Source: Patella vulgata
Lineage: Eukaryota; Mollusca; Gastropoda; Patellidae
Reading direction: 5' to 3'
DNA length: 64,000 nt
Assembly: GCF_932274485.2 (NCBI RefSeq)
Contig: NC_065883.2
Span: 66,817,210-66,881,209, forward strand
Positions within the stretch are counted from its first letter, which is position 1, and every line of letters begins with the position of its first letter. The notes beneath the pieces were generated by a model. The model saw only the letters and a list, made by a program, of their open reading frames with translations, made no database searches and had not been told where the DNA came from. Both the position numbers and the translations under genes were made by a program. Below are positions 42,585 to 54,512 of the stretch, piece after piece.

Positions 42585-42732
42585 TGTTATGGTATTAAAT
42601 AGTGATGATGACGTAAGGGAAATCCTTTAGGGAATTCCTTGTGTTTTGTATCATGTGACGATTGGAGAATACACGCTGGATGCAAATGGCTGATTGATTG
42701 TTTGTTGTCTTTTGAAACCAATCCACGCAACA
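42585..42732 (+). repeat. 5' LTR
   Basis: Starts TGTTATGGTATTAAATAGTG and ends CCACGCAACA. It matches 47124-47271 except for one base near its start. Confidence 0.92.
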
Positions 42733-42836
42733 GTGGGTTTTCCCCCCGGGGTTCTCTGGTTTCATCCCACTGCTAAAGACCCCTGCGCGAAAGCGAATTA
42801 TTGAAATAAAATTAGTGTCGTGTGACACCCAGTTTG
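42733..42836 (+). repeat. Second copy of the SINE 3' part just inside the 5' LTR
   Basis: GTGGGTTTTCCCCCCGGGG to GTGTGACACCCAGTTTG repeats 47272-47374 almost exactly, including unusual local variants of the SINE. This makes the apparent terminal direct repeat about 250 bases rather than 148. Confidence 0.88.
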
Positions 42837-45800
42837 GCGAAGCTGGAACCACCTAAAGAATTTGATTTTCTTAACCCCAATGAATGGCCGGAATGGAAAC
42901 GGCGGTATAAACGATATCGTGAAGCCACGAAACTTAATGAGGAAGATATTCACGTTCAAACAAGTAATTTAATTTATTGTATGGGGGATGAAGCGGAATT
43001 TATCTTCTCCACATTCACTCTTACCCAAGACGAGAGGGGAAATTTTGATACTATCATGGCCAGATTTGACAATTATTTTGTACCTCGACGTAACGTCATA
43101 TCAGAAAGGGCACGATTTCATGAGAGAAAGCAGAATCCTGGAGAGACTGTTGAAGTATTTCTCAGAAGTTTACATAAATTAAGTGAGACGTGTGATTTTG
43201 GTGATCAAAGAGAGACTAATATTCGTGACAAGTTTATATGGGGTTTAACTGATAAGACGGTGTCTAGAACTTTACAGTTGAGAGGTAATATCACCCTAAC
43301 TAATGCTGTAGAAACGGCTAGAAATCATGAGCTGATAAAGTCACAAAATCCAGGTAGTGAAGTTACAAATTCCTCAAATGTTGATTCAATACGTTTTAGA
43401 AGCCCATGAAATCGAGGTAATTACAGAAGCCGAAGTAGATTCAAAACAACTAGACTGTCACATCAAACGTATGGTAATAATACAGACTCCAAAGATTGTA
43501 ATAGATGTGGGTTTTCTCATCGACGAGGACAGTGTCCAGCATATCAGAAAACATGTGATCTTTGCTATCGTGTAGGTCATTTTGCTAGAATGTGCCGTAG
43601 TCAACCTAGATCAAATCCCGGTTGGGGTACTAATAATGCTACTAAGAAGAAAGGAGTTTATGATGTTAGAAATAATGAAGATTATAAAGAAAATTATGAT
43701 GATTTTAGTGATATACAGGAACATGGTACGCATAAATCATTTACTTATAATAGAGTTAAAGAAGACGCAGTTGATAATGATGATGATTTCCTTATAGATT
43801 CTATAAATAATTCTGAAGATTCGGATGAATGGATTGTTCCACTACCAGTCGAAGGTGTTGAAATAAACTTTAAAATCGACAGTGGTGCGCAAGTTGACAT
43901 TTTGCCCTTTAGATATTTTAGACAAGTGCAGGCACGTTCCAAAGGAAAAGTTAAACTTAATACTAAGCAGGTTAATTTGAAGACATATACAAATGAACCA
44001 ATAGAAAATTGTGGCCGTTGTGTTGCTATGGTTGAAGTCCGAAATAAACAGTATTATTGTTATCTTACAGTAGTTACAGAGAAAGACGCTCAGCCTATTA
44101 TAGGTCTTAGAACATCCGAAAGATTAGGGTTGCTTAAGAGAGTACAACAGATTACAAGAGACATTAAAACGGATGAAAATGACTGGGTCAAGAAACATCC
44201 GAAACCTTTTGATGGACAGTTAGGCAAATTACCCGGGGTTATTAGTTTGAAATTGACTGAAGGGGCTCATGGTGTTGTTCATCCATGTCGTAATGTAGCT
44301 TTTTCAATGTATGATAAACTTAAAAGTGAACTAGATAGGATGGAAAATTCTGGTGTAATTCGTAAAGTTACCGTACTGAACCAACTGATTTTGTCAATAG
44401 TTTTGTAATATCTGAAAAATCCAATGGGCAAATTCGAGTTTGCTTAGATCCTAGGGATTTAAATAAATATCTTCAGAGAGAGCATTTTATGTTGCCGACA
44501 CGATCTGAAATAATGTCTCGATTTAAAGATTCACAATTTTATACAAAACTTGATATGAGTCAAGGATTTTGGCAATGTTGTTTAACTGATGATGCTTCCA
44601 CTTTAACAACTTTCAATAGTCCTTTTGGGCGTTATCAATATTTAAGGTTACCATTTGGTTTAAATGTGGCTCCCGAAATTTTTCATAGGATTGTCAGTCA
44701 ACATTTTGAGGACATTCCTAATCTTATTACTGTGCATGATGATATGTTAATTTATGCTAAAACTAAGGAGGACCATGATGAAACACTTGAGAAGGTTTTG
44801 AAAAGAGCAGAGAGTCTTAATTTAAAATTTAATAAAGAGAAATGTAAAATTTTGATAGATTCTGTGACATTTATGGGGGAAGTAATATCTAAAGAAGGTA
44901 TAAAACCTGATGATAGGAAAATTCAGGCTATTAAAGAGTTACCTTCTCCTAATAATTTAAAGGACCTTAGAAGAATTCTTGGTATGGTAAATTATTTGGG
45001 TAATTATATTCCCAATTTATCAAGTATAATTGAATCGTTGAGAGCATTAACAGAAAATGATGTAAAATTTGAGTGGACATATATACATGAAAACTGTTTG
45101 AATCAAGTTAAGACTATTTTATCTTCACAGCCTGTATTACAACATTTTGATTTAAACAAGCCAATCAAAATTTCTTGTGATGCCTCTATCACAGGGCTAG
45201 GTTGTTGTCTTTTGCAAAACTGTGATAATGATTGGAAGCCTGTGGCATATGCTTCTCGATCACTTAGAGATTCTGAAAAGAGATATGCCCAAATCGAAAA
45301 AGAGTTATTAGGTATTTTATTTGGATGTACTCGATTTCATCAATATATTTATGGTCAAAATGTTTTAGTTGAAACGGACCATAAGCCTCTTGAAATTATT
45401 TTTAAGAAAAGGTTAGATCAACTTAGTCCTAGATTACAGAGAATGAGTCTAAAGTTACAATGTTATAATTTAGATGTAAATTATGTGCCTGGTAAATTGT
45501 TAATAACTGCTGATACTTTAAGTAGAGCTTCAATACCAGATATAGATAGTAATTTGTCAGATAAGATTGAAACTGATATTAGAGTACATGTTGATAACAT
45601 TATAGAGCAGAAAGCTATTTCTTCTAGAATTATGAATGATGTTATACGAGAAACTAAGAAAGATAGAGTTTTATGTTTGTTAAAGAGTCAAATAGAACAA
45701 GGTTGGCCAAATAAGAAAAATCAAGTAGATCCTCTGATAGGAATATATTATTTAAACAATGTAATGTTATTTTTCCTGTGTCCATGAGAGATTATGTTCT

Positions 45801-47123
45801 TAAGAAAATACATACTAGTCATTTAGGATGTGAAAAGACATTATCCCGAGCAAGGGAGAACATATTTTGGCCTGGTATATCTAAAGATGTCATTAGCATG
45901 ATTGAAAACTGTGATGCATGCATTAAATATCAGAAACAGAAAAGATGTGAGAGTCTAATTCCTCATGCTATACCTGATTTACCTTGGGAAAAGATAGGTG
46001 TAGATTTGTTTACCTATAAGAATCAAGATTATTTAATTGGAGTTGATTATTACTCTAAGTATACTGTAGTCAAAAGTTTAAGAAATACTAAGAGTTCTAC
46101 TGTAATCAATGTTATTAAATCATGGTGTTCTAATCATGGTATTCCCAAAGTAATATTTAGCGATAATGGGCCTCAATTTAGTTGTTTAGAATTTAAGAAT
46201 TTTGCAGAGTCTTATAAATTCTTGCATGAAACATCTTCTCCACTTTATAGTCAAAGTAATGGTCAGGTAGAGAGATTTGTACAAGTTGTAAAAAATCTTA
46301 TTAAGAAATGTTAAGCAAGTGGTGATGATTTTTATTTGGGTTTGTTAGAAATTCTTAATACTCCTATAAGTTCTCAGATAGATTCTCCTGCTGAATTGTT
46401 AATGAGTCGTAAGTTAAGGTCAGTTGTTCCAATTAAAGAAGATAAGCTAAAGCCTGTTGTTCAACAAAATGTTAAATCTGAATTAAAACTTAGACAAGAT
46501 AAGATGAAACATTACTATGATCGGAAATGTCTTAAACATGATAGCAAGTTTATAAAAGGACAATCTGTTAATTTACATCAAGACATGGCAGAAAGGTATT
46601 ATTAAGAAAGAAATGAAATATCCTAGATCCTATATTGTTGAGACTGATAAGGGTTGTTATAGGAGAAATTCTAGATTTATTAAGAGAAATCCTTATCCTG
46701 TTAAGTTAAATAGAAATATGTTTGATGATATTGGTTTGTATTGTTTTGATCCAGTGAATAATGCTAATAATAATAATTATGTTAATAACAGAAATGTAAG
46801 ATTGAATATGAATAATAATGGAAATTTAAGGCCTAGAAATAGAGAGGGTTATTAGACAACTAGATCAGGAAGAGTAGTAAAACCTGTTAATAGATTAGAT
46901 ATTTGAAAAAGTGTTTTTTTTTTTCTTTTCTTTTCTTTATGAAGGAAGGAGGATAGTATATATGGTTAAATTTTAAGTGTATACTGTATTGGATGATTAA
47001 CTTTATTTACTTATGTAGTTTAATATAGTTTAGTTTTATAGTTTCATGATACTAGATAAGTATGTTAGTTTATAATATTATTTGATAAAAAATTATATTG
47101 ATGTCCATCTGAAGAAAGGGAGA

Positions 47124-47271
47124 TGTTATGTTATTAAATAGTGATGATGACGTAAGGGAAATCCTTTAGGGAATTCCTTGTGTTTTGTATCATGTGACGA
47201 TTGGAGAATACACGCTGGATGCAAATGGCTGATTGATTGTTTGTTGTCTTTTGAAACCAATCCACGCAACA
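47124..47271 (+). repeat. 3' LTR
   Basis: Starts TGTTATGTTATTAAATAGTG right after the purine tract and ends CCACGCAACA, followed by the GTGGG target duplication. Confidence 0.93.
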
Positions 47272-47409
47272 GTGGGTTTTCCCCCCGGGTTCTCTGGTTT
47301 CATCCCACTGCTAAAGACCCCTGCGCGAAAGCGAATTATTGAAATAAAATTAGTGTCGTGTGACACCCAGTTTGTGTCGTGGCAGCGTTAAACCCCATCT
47401 CTCGCTCAC

Positions 47410-49020
47410 TCGTCAAAATTTTATAGGTTAAAGGAAATCTATTTCATCGCTAAAACGATACAATGATTGTATAAATATCAAACAACTAACAGAACGCGTC
47501 GCAAATTCCCAGGTTACTACTAAAATTATCAGCTATCACGTGGACCCAAAGCACAAATATCTTTTATCTATTAATTGTTATCAGACTCAGTAACGTGCAA
47601 GCGCCCTAAGCAGGAGGATCCGGTGTTGGCCCAGTACGTTTATCGAGAGTTTTGTTTAAGTTGTTTCCCCTGGTGCAGGACAGAGAGTGTGGAAAGGAAC
47701 AGGACAGTGTTTGCAAAGTATTGGTACTGACTGGCACTAACAGAAGAAAAGATCGACGAAACACGCACAACAATAACGAAAACGAATCTAACAATACATA
47801 GTCATCACAGACTGGGCGTATTAGGACATCTGCTCAAGGATTAAAAACTTTTATATTATTTACAGTGACTTTCTAGAGAATGTGTACTTGAAACTTCGAA
47901 AATGATCAACAGAGTTGGAGATTTTGGATGTGATGTAGTTTTAAAGAGACGCCTACATGTTTATGAGAAGAGATTTCACTGAAAGCAGTGTTGTTTGAAT
48001 GTTAATTGGAAGGACGAAAGGATTTGTTTTTTGGAGTAAATGATACTATTGGTTTATGAGGTCCATTTGCTGATGGCGCAAAGGTCAGTATTTAGAATTC
48101 GCCGAGATGAAGCGGGGCCTTCAATGACAAGATAGAGCGAAATAACGTCTGCGATGTTGTACCATTAATAACATCCTTTGGGTAGGTGGCAAAAAGTAAA
48201 GGGCCTAGTACTGATCTCTGTGGTACTCCTGCTTGAACCGTTTACGAGTTCTTTCATTGAGTCAACTGGCGTGGTTTTGATTCCCTGGTTGTACGTGACA
48301 AGGAGTAGGATCGTCTGGGCTAATGAAGTGAAGCTTCGAATGCAGACCTCGATGTCAAACCATGCAAAAGGCCTTACTTGTATTGAAATATGTTGATCTT
48401 TGCCTTCATCAAGGCCTTTACGGATTTGGTCACATAGATCTAGAAGTTGGTAAACTGTGGAAATGAAATGGCCGACAAAATTCCCGACTCCTCGTATTCA
48501 CCGTCTGGGGTATTTGTGGGCGGACTCCCCAAGGAATTTTATGGAAATTAGATGGCCGCTAAGGCCTTTTCCTGCTATTTCAGTCCCGGAAAGTGGCCAA
48601 AAATAGCCTTATTTATATGATTTTTGCAACCCAACCCAAATCCCACCAAAGACCCATCTGAACTCCAATCAACCAACCAATCAGACAGTTGCCGTTGTAT
48701 TCACATGACAACAGAAATTTCACTTCCCGAAAAAGATTTGATGACACAAAATATAATGATCGAGCGACTGTATATCAGAACGACATGCGACTTTGGGCAC
48801 CGACTAGAAGGCAAAAGATTTTTTCCCCAAAAGTATTATATTAATTTGATTTACGTGTCTATCCGAATAATCTTCCCGCAATTTGTTGAAATAAATAATA
48901 ATCGATGCCCGAAAACTGCGGCACAATGTTGAGACTAATTTCGGGTACTTTATTTTGCCGACTAGAAAGTATAAAGGGCTTTTTCCTCAGTAATTTTTTT
49001 TTCTGGCACATTACCCGTCT
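47410..49020. other. Intergenic with old SINE scraps
   Basis: A family B-like scrap at about 47608-47705 (CCGGTGTTGGCCCAG, GTTTCCCCTGGTGCAGGACA) and a family A scrap at about 48247-48318 (GTCAACTGGCGTGGTTTTGA, GTACGTGACAAGGAGTAGGA). No supported gene; the short ORFs at 48178-48396 and 48624-48932 resemble nothing. Confidence 0.5.
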
Positions 49021-49024
49021 GCTG

Positions 49025-49240
49025 TAATGATCTATTGCGTGCACCTTAGATCAAAATAAGGTCTGTAATTGTATGTGACAAGCAGTATAGAGTCGCCTGT
49101 CCAACCTCGCGTGCTTTCTCCGCCCCTCCCCTCACCAGACACACACACACATACACTGCTAAAGATCCCTACTCGCAATGGAATTATTGAAATAAAACTG
49201 GACTTATTTGTGTCGAGTGGAGGTTAAAACCCAATTCTAC
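49025..49240 (+). repeat. Degraded family A SINE
   Basis: AAGGTCTGTAATTGTATGTG, GTCGCCTGTCCAACCTCGCG, an (AC)n stretch inserted in the centre, CTGCTAAAGATCCCTACTCG, ATTATTGAAATAAAACTGGA and GTGGAGGTTAAAACCC. Confidence 0.78.
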
Positions 49241-49298
49241 GCTTTCTAATAAACAATTTATATTTCTAGTGACACCAGTTTGACGACGACAACAATCC

Positions 49299-49684
49299 TT
49301 AAAGATGCATTATTCAAGAGCTAAATCTAGCAAATGCAAATCTTTCGATTGGCCTGAAATGTTACATAAATCATTAATTAGACATTTATTTACAAGCCAG
49401 CTCATAATCAACTGTCTAGACCATCCGGTGGTTTTGATTTTCAACAGATTTAAATACGATTGGCAGTTAATGATTTAATCTAGAAATGGATAATCAAGAC
49501 AGTTTATTATTGTAACAACGGTAGCAATGGCAATCGAGACTACAATATTCTGCAAACGACGATAATTCCGCTCAGAATGAAGTAATTTGGCTAAAATTTT
49601 CAACATATTCCCCTTTCTATTTTTTAAACTATTATAGCGAGAACTTTCAGCTATTTATCTAAATCTTACATAATGCACCTTTAA
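49299..49684 (+). mobile_element. TTAA-flanked MITE, copy 5
   Basis: TTAAAGATGCATTATTCAAG at the left and AAATCTTACATAATGCACCT then TTAA at the right. The interior is closer to the 29320-29715 copy (TCTAGACCATCCGGTGG, TTATTATTGTAACAACGG), so at least two subtypes exist. Confidence 0.85.
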
Positions 49685-49964
49685 TATATTGTAGCTTTAA
49701 ATTAGTTACTACTTAATCTAAGTGGTTGATTCTAACACTTCCTGTTTGTGATAGATATTATCCGCTTCCTTTTAACAAGTTTAAAGGGACCACACCTCTT
49801 ATATAATGTATTGTAGTGTGTAGAATCTCACTTTATTCTAGCCCCACAATTAATAAATTTAGGCTATTAGTAAAAATGTATAATACGTCGTGCTAATCCG
49901 CACAATGTCAATTATTTAGGTGAGCAATATTTGATTGAATCTTACGGTGTGTACGTTATAGAAC

Positions 49965-50825
49965 CCTTGGCAGTTGGAATTCGAAATAAGAGTAGGCTGT
50001 AGTGCCGCTGTACGGGTAAAATTTACCCCATAGTGTGGCACTACGGGGTACAGATGTGTGACACTTTGGGGTAGCTGTGACATTATCGTCTATAACTTTC
50101 TTCGACTTAACGTTGTGGGATCAATTATTTCAATCATCAATTAACTGACTCTGGAACACCGTTTATGTTGTTACTAAGTTTATATAATTAAACAAATAAA
50201 GCAAACTACAAAGTTATGATAATACTTTTCGAGTTATTAAAATATCCACGGTCTGAGTTTAATATCCTTTCTAACTCAGACCAGAACGGCTTAAACGTGG
50301 CAAGAACCACATACTTCTTGATAGTTCTACATAAGGTTCGCACTAGGATGTTGTGTTCACCGTAGCCTTTAAGCCGAGGAGGTTATTGGGATGGTGATCT
50401 TCCGAGCTCCAAACGATTGTCTGAGGGTAAATCAAACCCGCTCTTTCTTATATAGAAAATGTATTGCTTCATCTATTAGGGCGGGACAATTACCATTTTT
50501 GGGTAAGTGTTTCATATAGGCACCGTTTAACGTCAACATTATTCTATTTAATTGGACTAATCCGTGCACGAGATGACTGGACGATAGTACAATACTTTCC
50601 AGAAATGGATACTGACATAAATGTCTGTGAGTTAGTCTAAGATAGTAGCAGAGTAATGCAAGCTACTTCATTACCCTAATTTTCGTCACACACCATGTAG
50701 GTAAAATATTTCTATATTAAACGGAACACTTTTCTTAGACCTAAAATAACCCTATAGTGTTATAATAGCACACTGCATGGCGTATGCCCGTCTACATTAT
50801 CCCAGTCCATTACATTTCATTTCAT
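49965..50825 (+). repeat. Family B SINE split by an insertion of about 720 bases
   Basis: AACCCTTGGCAGTTGGAATT to GTAAAATTTACCCCATAG (49970-50038) continues at about 50765 with ATAGCACACTGCATGGCGTA and TGCCCGTCTACATTATCCCA, ending in ATTTCATTTC. The intervening segment begins near CACTACGGGGTA (50039-50051) and ends near AACCCTATAGTG (50745-50757), which are roughly inverted, so it may be a DNA transposon. Its interior shows no ORF. Confidence 0.7.
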
Positions 50826-50867
50826 AAAAACACAGAAAAAAAACGAAACATTAATAATTGCTCCCAG

Positions 50868-51025
50868 CTGCACTAAAGCCACCATAAAAATAGGTGAAAA
50901 TAATAAATCCCGCTAAAGTTGACGAAAGATAACTTATTTTGTTTGCGTGACGGTCAGCGATCACGTAAAACTAGCCCCTGTAGCTACTTTTCGTTCTACT
51001 GGCAATTGTGTGTCATCAGAGGGCG
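50868..51025 (+). repeat. Interspersed repeat F, copy 1
   Basis: CACTAAAGCCACCATAAAAA, a GTTGACGAAAGATAACTTAT block and GTGTGTCATCAGAGGGCGT recur at 59663-59852. Not classified. Confidence 0.75.
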
Positions 51026-51954
51026 TGGGTCGGCTCATACCGTCAATACGCCGCACAGACAGCAAACATAGTCTGTTTACCTGACACCGTTACTTTACTG
51101 AGTTCTCAAACTGGAATATTTACCTGGGATTAAGATGCGATCCATAGTCAGGTAATTTATAACATACTACTACGATTATACGGTGTAGATTGTTTTATTG
51201 GGTAGTCAAATTATTTTGTAACACCCCGAGGTTATCTCTACTCTATTCTCTGTCATTTATAGGCCTTTATAGGCCCTTAACGGTAAATCTCCTCATATCT
51301 TTCCAGGTTTTTCTGTGCCCGGAACACTTGCAAAATTTGTTATTTTCTTTTATAAATGTTTGTGTCTCAAACGGTTTTTAAATTAGATAAAGCAATCGCC
51401 TAGGGGTATCTCTGTTATGTCGTGTACTGTCTTGTAACTGTAGTATAAAACAAGTGAAGCAAGAGAAAACTCACCCATCGAGTAACTCGACTATATCGTA
51501 TACTGTCTAATAGCTATAATGTAATCTGAACGACAGACCCACACTATACCTGCAGAGAAGCTACCTGCCATTTAATTTTCGTACGTTAGTTACGTACGTA
51601 GCTATACGTAGACAATTTCTGATTACAATAGGCCTACTGTCCCCCAAAAATAATTGGTTTTGAATTTTTTTTTTTGTTAAATTTAACTGAAATAAATTAA
51701 AATATATGTTAGTCCCGAAATGACATAGTTTGTGTCTAGTGAAATTTAAAACCCATTTCTCTCTTCCTCATTTTAATTTGTTAGGCATTAAATCGATCCA
51801 TGTACTGCATTATAACAGAAACGAAATAAGCTATAATAAACTAACGTCTGTTATGCAGATATTTAATCATGCACAAACCCTTAGATACACGTTGTGGATC
51901 GATAGAATATGAAATATTTTGTATTTAGTGTATATGTAAATTAAGCCACGTTGT
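51026..51954. other. Intergenic; one SINE scrap
   Basis: Only a family A 3' scrap at about 51683-51765 (TTAGTCCCGAAATGACATAG, TTTGTGTCTAGTG, AAAACCCATTTCTCTC) is recognisable. Confidence 0.5.
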
Positions 51955-52148
51955 GGTAGACATATTTCTATGGACTAAAGTCAGGCCTGGTAAAGAACAG
52001 CGTCGGATGGGAAGCAAACCTAAGGTCCCGTGTGTACACGTTGGCTTAAAAGAACCCCTGACAGCTGGAATTCGAAAAACGGGCATGCCCCTCTTCAATA
52101 TAACGGTTGGTGCAGAAAAGAAGACCGTTAAACATCAATTTTATTTCA
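51955..52148 (+). repeat. Degraded family B SINE
   Basis: GGCCTGGTAAAGAACAGCGT, AAGGTCCCGTGTGTACACGT, ACAGCTGGAATTCGAAAAAC, GGGCATGCCCCTCTTCAATA and GACCGTTAAACATCAATTTT. Confidence 0.72.
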
Positions 52149-52168
52149 GAAGAGGTTATTCATTTCCC

Positions 52169-52558
52169 TAATCTGGTTAAAATACAGACCTACGGTATAT
52201 TTCGTTTCGTTTTTTTAATACTTTCCATGGCCTACACTACATGAAGATCTGACCGGTTCTGGTGGAAGATCGAGTCCAAGGTCACACGAGCGGCTTTTGA
52301 CCCTATGACATCAGATATTTGGTAAATCAATTAGCCCTGATGTTTCTAGTAGGTTACTCACAGTTCCGTGCACCTCACGCCAAAAACTCGCCAAAACAGA
52401 CCGTTGCATCGGCAAATCCCTCACATCATCCAGAACGCGGGGTATAAAACAACTCTGCCAGATCCTAGTGTAGTAAAGATAAGTAAAACGAAATTTTGAA
52501 CTATAAACAACGATACGAAATAGGATATACGGAATAGGATATGTGATTCAATGAGATT
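52169..52558. mobile_element. MITE with TTTCGTTTCGTTTTTATA termini, copy 3
   Basis: AATCTGGTTAAAATACAGAC and TATTTCGTTTCGTTTTTTTA at the left are mirrored by GAAATTTTGAACTATAAACA, ACGATACGAAATAGG and ATTCAATGAGATTG at the right. The interior follows copy 2 (TACACTACATGAAGATCTGA, GACCCTATGACATCAGAT). Confidence 0.83.
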
Positions 52559-52599
52559 GTTTATTTCCCATTAAGATTTAGGGCTACATGAGAGAAAAT

Positions 52600-52798
52600 T
52601 ACTAAACAATTAGAGGGGGACTAACATAATGTTTCCATATTATTTCAATAAATCGCTTTCGCGTATTGGTCCTGTATCACTGATAAGGGGGATCCACACC
52701 GGAAAATTCCCGATGAACTTTCTCGGCCAACACAGGAACTGAACACGCGACCTAGAGGTTAGCTAGCCAACGTCTTACTCACTGAGCCACCGCAACTC
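52600..52798 (-). repeat. Chimeric SINE: family B head joined to family A 3' part
   Basis: Read on the minus strand it starts GGGAGTTGCGGTGGCTCAGT (A box), has a family B tRNA-like region and GAGAAAGTTCATCGGGAATT, then CTTATCAGTGATACAGGACC switches to ATACGCGAAAGCGATTTATT and GAAATAATATGG with GTTAGTCCCCC, which are family A blocks. Confidence 0.72.
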
Positions 52799-53878
52799 CC
52801 TAAACGAAAAAGAAAATTATGTTTAGGCCTATACTGTGGCATTTCAGAAGACATTTTGTACATCTTTAAAATCTGGGAGAGACAATTGCTCAGTGAGTAA
52901 TCCGTTGGCTCGTATCTTAAAGACATTTTACATGCGTGTCCACTATCAAATATTTTGAAGCTTTCTTTGAAATGTAACTTTGGGATAGGCCATCCGTATG
53001 ACTGAGTTTAAAGGAGCTAAATCGCTAATATTTGAGACCTAGAAATTGACAAATGGGTCGAAACGCATATAGTAATGTAAGCTGATTGTATATAAACTGA
53101 TTTACATTCAATTGTTTCTGTTTTGACTCTAATTTCAAATCAGTTATGTCCAGCGAAATACGACATGAGTCTCAGCGGGAATGCCAATTTCTAGCGTCTG
53201 GTTATTCCAGTATATTGCGCATGATATTCAGATAAGACATTTCGTCACTGTTTGATTTTAGGTGTGGAATATTTCTAGCCTCGTTCTTTCTGGTCACTTG
53301 TTACAAATGACGTTGAAACGCACTATGGTACACGATTCGTGTACCAATGGTGAAATGTTTATTTTGTCTTAAATATTGGATATCAGAATCCTACCTTTTC
53401 CTGGTACGATCACAACATCAATGTTGATTTGAATTGACAAATAATTCGTCTTTTCAACGTGTAAGACTTGAGATGATATTGAGTTAGAGACTTAGCTACT
53501 TAAATGCGGTCTTCAAATCCCATTGTATAGACGCAGATTAATAGGTCACGTCATATCCTATTATAATTACTATGTACACACTGGTTAGTAGATACATGAG
53601 GTAAACAGTACATAGTTTAAGCCGTATTTTATTCAAGACAAAATGAGTATACATGTTACAATAGATTTGATCCCAAAATAGAAATAAAATGGAGTTTTGT
53701 ATAGTGTATTGAGTACATGAAATACGGTATGACGATATTTTTATATTTTATTAATTGGCTTACGAGCTGTCGTAGGTAACTTGTGAAAAGTCGTTTAATA
53801 TGATCGATTTCCACTAATTGTCAAGGGAACGGATACCTGGTTGAAATAAATAACAACTGACAACCCTGTGTAAATAAC
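52799..53878. other. Intergenic, nothing recognised
   Basis: AT-rich sequence with no supported ORF, SINE block or long inverted repeat. Confidence 0.5.
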
Positions 53879-54060
53879 TTACTTAAAGATATATTATGGG
53901 AGATTAGATAAAGAGTTGACAGTAAGTTCTCAATATAATAGTTAAAAAAATAGATAACGAAAGGGGAACTAGATAACGTAATGGCAATTTGTGGAAAATT
54001 TCAGTCAAATTGATCCACTCCGAACCGAGATTTTAGCGATTGAATTGTGGGTCTATCCTG
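53879..54060 (-). repeat. Partial TTAA-MITE-like repeat
   Basis: CTTAAAGATATATTATGGGA, GATTAGATAAAGAGTTGACA and GAAAATTTCAGTCAAATTGA follow the inverted copy at 29320 for about 180 bases, then similarity is lost. Confidence 0.6.
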
Positions 54061-54512
54061 GATCATCATTACAAAAGTCGGTACGATAAAGCTAAGGTAG
54101 GGCGAACACCTGTTTATTTTATCTTCTATTTTATCTTAAGGGTGAACTTTAACTGTCACAAAGTATGGCGATCATGTTTGATCCGACTCCCTTTTCTATT
54201 TCCATCACTTTTACATTTTAGGATTAGGGTTAGGGTCAGGTATTTAAGATTAAAACCTATAAATTCAGGGCTAGAGGTTTAAGATTAAAACCAATGAGTA
54301 AGACATTCAACAACAATGAAATATTGAGACACAAAAATGGGAATGCCCAAAGTATTTCAATGACTGTATATTTATCATATTTCAATGAATATGTCAACAA
54401 ATTAAGCATCGATAAAGATCTATACACAGCTTATACGGTGCTGTATTCAGATATAGGACCTATGTAATGTAGGTTTTCGCTTGCGGCGAAATCATATCGG
54501 CAGGTATGCCGC

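Larger units (their letters stand above)
42585..47271 (+). mobile_element. Ty3/Gypsy LTR retrotransposon, broken fossil
   Basis: Terminal repeats of 148 bases (TG...CA) flank a Ty3/Gypsy-ordered coding region: gag with two CCHC zinc knuckles at about 42830-43610, aspartic protease with an IDSGAQ motif near 43880, reverse transcriptase at about 44330-44900 with an HDD version of the active-site motif, RNase H near 45170-45540, and integrase with an HHCC-type region and D,D,E core at about 45800-46300. No envelope-like gene is seen. A purine-rich tract GAAGAAAGGGAGA directly precedes the 3' repeat at 47124. The two terminal repeats differ at one visible position and a 5 bp duplication GTGGG flanks the element, so the insertion looks young. 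It is nonetheless broken, in roughly half a dozen places. It is inserted in a family A SINE. Order of domains (RT before integrase) fits Ty3/Gypsy; a Mag-like lineage is only a guess from the paired zinc knuckles. Confidence 0.93.
42505..47405 (+). repeat. Family A SINE split by an LTR element
   Basis: The 5' half at about 42505-42584 has GTGGCTTAGTTTCGATTCCT, GTGACAAGGAGTAGGGTCGC and CCAAAGTCGTGGG. The 3' part resumes at 47272 with GTGGGTTTTCCCCCCGGG and ends GCGTTAAACCCCATCTCTCG. The LTR element lies between, with GTGGG duplicated at 42580-42584 and 47272-47276. Confidence 0.88.

Noticed and set aside
54220-54250. TTAGGG-like runs (GGATTAGGGTTAGGGTCAGG), also at about 54897
   Set aside because: Only two or three units; too short for an interstitial telomere claim.
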